NCBI GenBank assembly: GCA_950063125.1
Contig: CATLZI010000078.1
Coordinates: 1 to 8,793, forward strand
DNA: 8,793 nt
Origin: an uncultured Porticoccus sp.
GTDB taxonomy: Bacteria; Pseudomonadota; Gammaproteobacteria; Pseudomonadales; Porticoccaceae
Reading direction: 5' to 3'
The position numbers and the translations under genes are program-made. Below are positions 8,658-8,793 of the stretch, piece by piece (the stretch's first letter is position 1; every line of letters starts with the position of its first letter). Under the pieces are notes generated by a model that was given only the letters and a program-made list of their open reading frames with translations, did not search any database and had not been told where the DNA came from.

Positions 8658-8718
8658 TCTCGGATAGCACCCCTACTGACCGGGCCCGCTTTTTGCAGAG
8701 GGCACACAGGTTTAAGAT
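8658..8718 (-). other. tRNA-Trp to secE spacer
   Basis: This 61-nt spacer shows no convincing -35/-10 pair and no terminator: the GC-rich GGGCCC palindrome has no T-run after it. The simplest reading is that secE-nusG is transcribed through the tRNA gene from a promoter upstream of the window, with tRNA processing releasing the messenger. Confidence 0.4.
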
Positions 8719-8793
8719 TGGCAGGCCAGGAGGGACTCGAACCCCCAACAGCCGGTTTTGGAGACCGGTGCTCTACCAATTGAACTACTGGCC
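8719..8793 (-). tRNA. tRNA-Trp (anticodon CCA), lacking its first base at the window edge
   Basis: The minus strand reads GGCCAGTAGTTCAATTGG and so on, closely following the E. coli Trp tRNA outside the acceptor stem. The anticodon arm is CCGGT-CTCCAAA-ACCGG with anticodon CCA (8761-8759), and the T arm has the usual GTTCGAGTC. The 3' acceptor strand CTGGCCT, the discriminator G and an encoded CCA end at 8719. The 5' strand GGCCAG pairs with CTGGCC; the missing first base (expected A) would lie just outside the window. In Pseudomonas the same tRNA sits between a tuf gene and secE, so a tuf gene is the likely neighbour outside. Confidence 0.96.

Overview
This window is a conserved housekeeping locus, read entirely on the minus strand: tRNA-Trp - secE - nusG - rplK - rplA - rplJ - rplL - rpoB - rpoC (partial). 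The organism is very probably a non-enteric gammaproteobacterium related to the Pseudomonas/Cellvibrio/Oceanospirillum group. The evidence is an RpoB beginning [15 protein letters not shown] and 1359 residues long, a Trp tRNA lying directly before secE as in Pseudomonas (in E. coli the trp tRNA is elsewhere), moderate base composition, and the complete gammaproteobacterial gene order. I cannot name a genus.

Layout in the direction of transcription (high to low coordinates). The Trp tRNA (8719 to the window edge, lacking only its first base) is followed after 61 nt by secE and, 9 nt later, nusG. A 102-nt leader with a likely L1-binding hairpin precedes rplK and rplA, which are separated by nothing but the rplK stop codon. 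A 286-nt leader then precedes rplJ. It holds a strong hairpin just after rplA, the L10-leader core, and a 15-bp helix that reaches into the rplJ Shine-Dalgarno. rplJ and rplL follow, then a 201-nt spacer with competing hairpins, rpoB, a 69-nt spacer with two mutually exclusive hairpins, and the first 309 codons of rpoC, which start at TTG. No stretch longer than 300 nt lacks a gene, and I see no credible gene on the plus strand.

The genes form one gene-expression module. They encode the translocon subunit SecE, the transcription factor NusG, the L1 and L11 proteins and L10/L12 stalk of the large ribosomal subunit, and the two largest RNA polymerase subunits. Ribosomal protein output is expected to be controlled by autogenous feedback (L1 on rplKA, L10-L12 on rplJL). 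The rplL-rpoB and rpoB-rpoC spacers probably tune polymerase relative to ribosome synthesis by attenuation or RNA processing.

I found no mobile element, CRISPR array, defence system or novel gene cluster. The points most worth a second look are RNA structures in the intergenic regions and an 11-residue, repeat-like extension in the part of L10 that docks L12 dimers.
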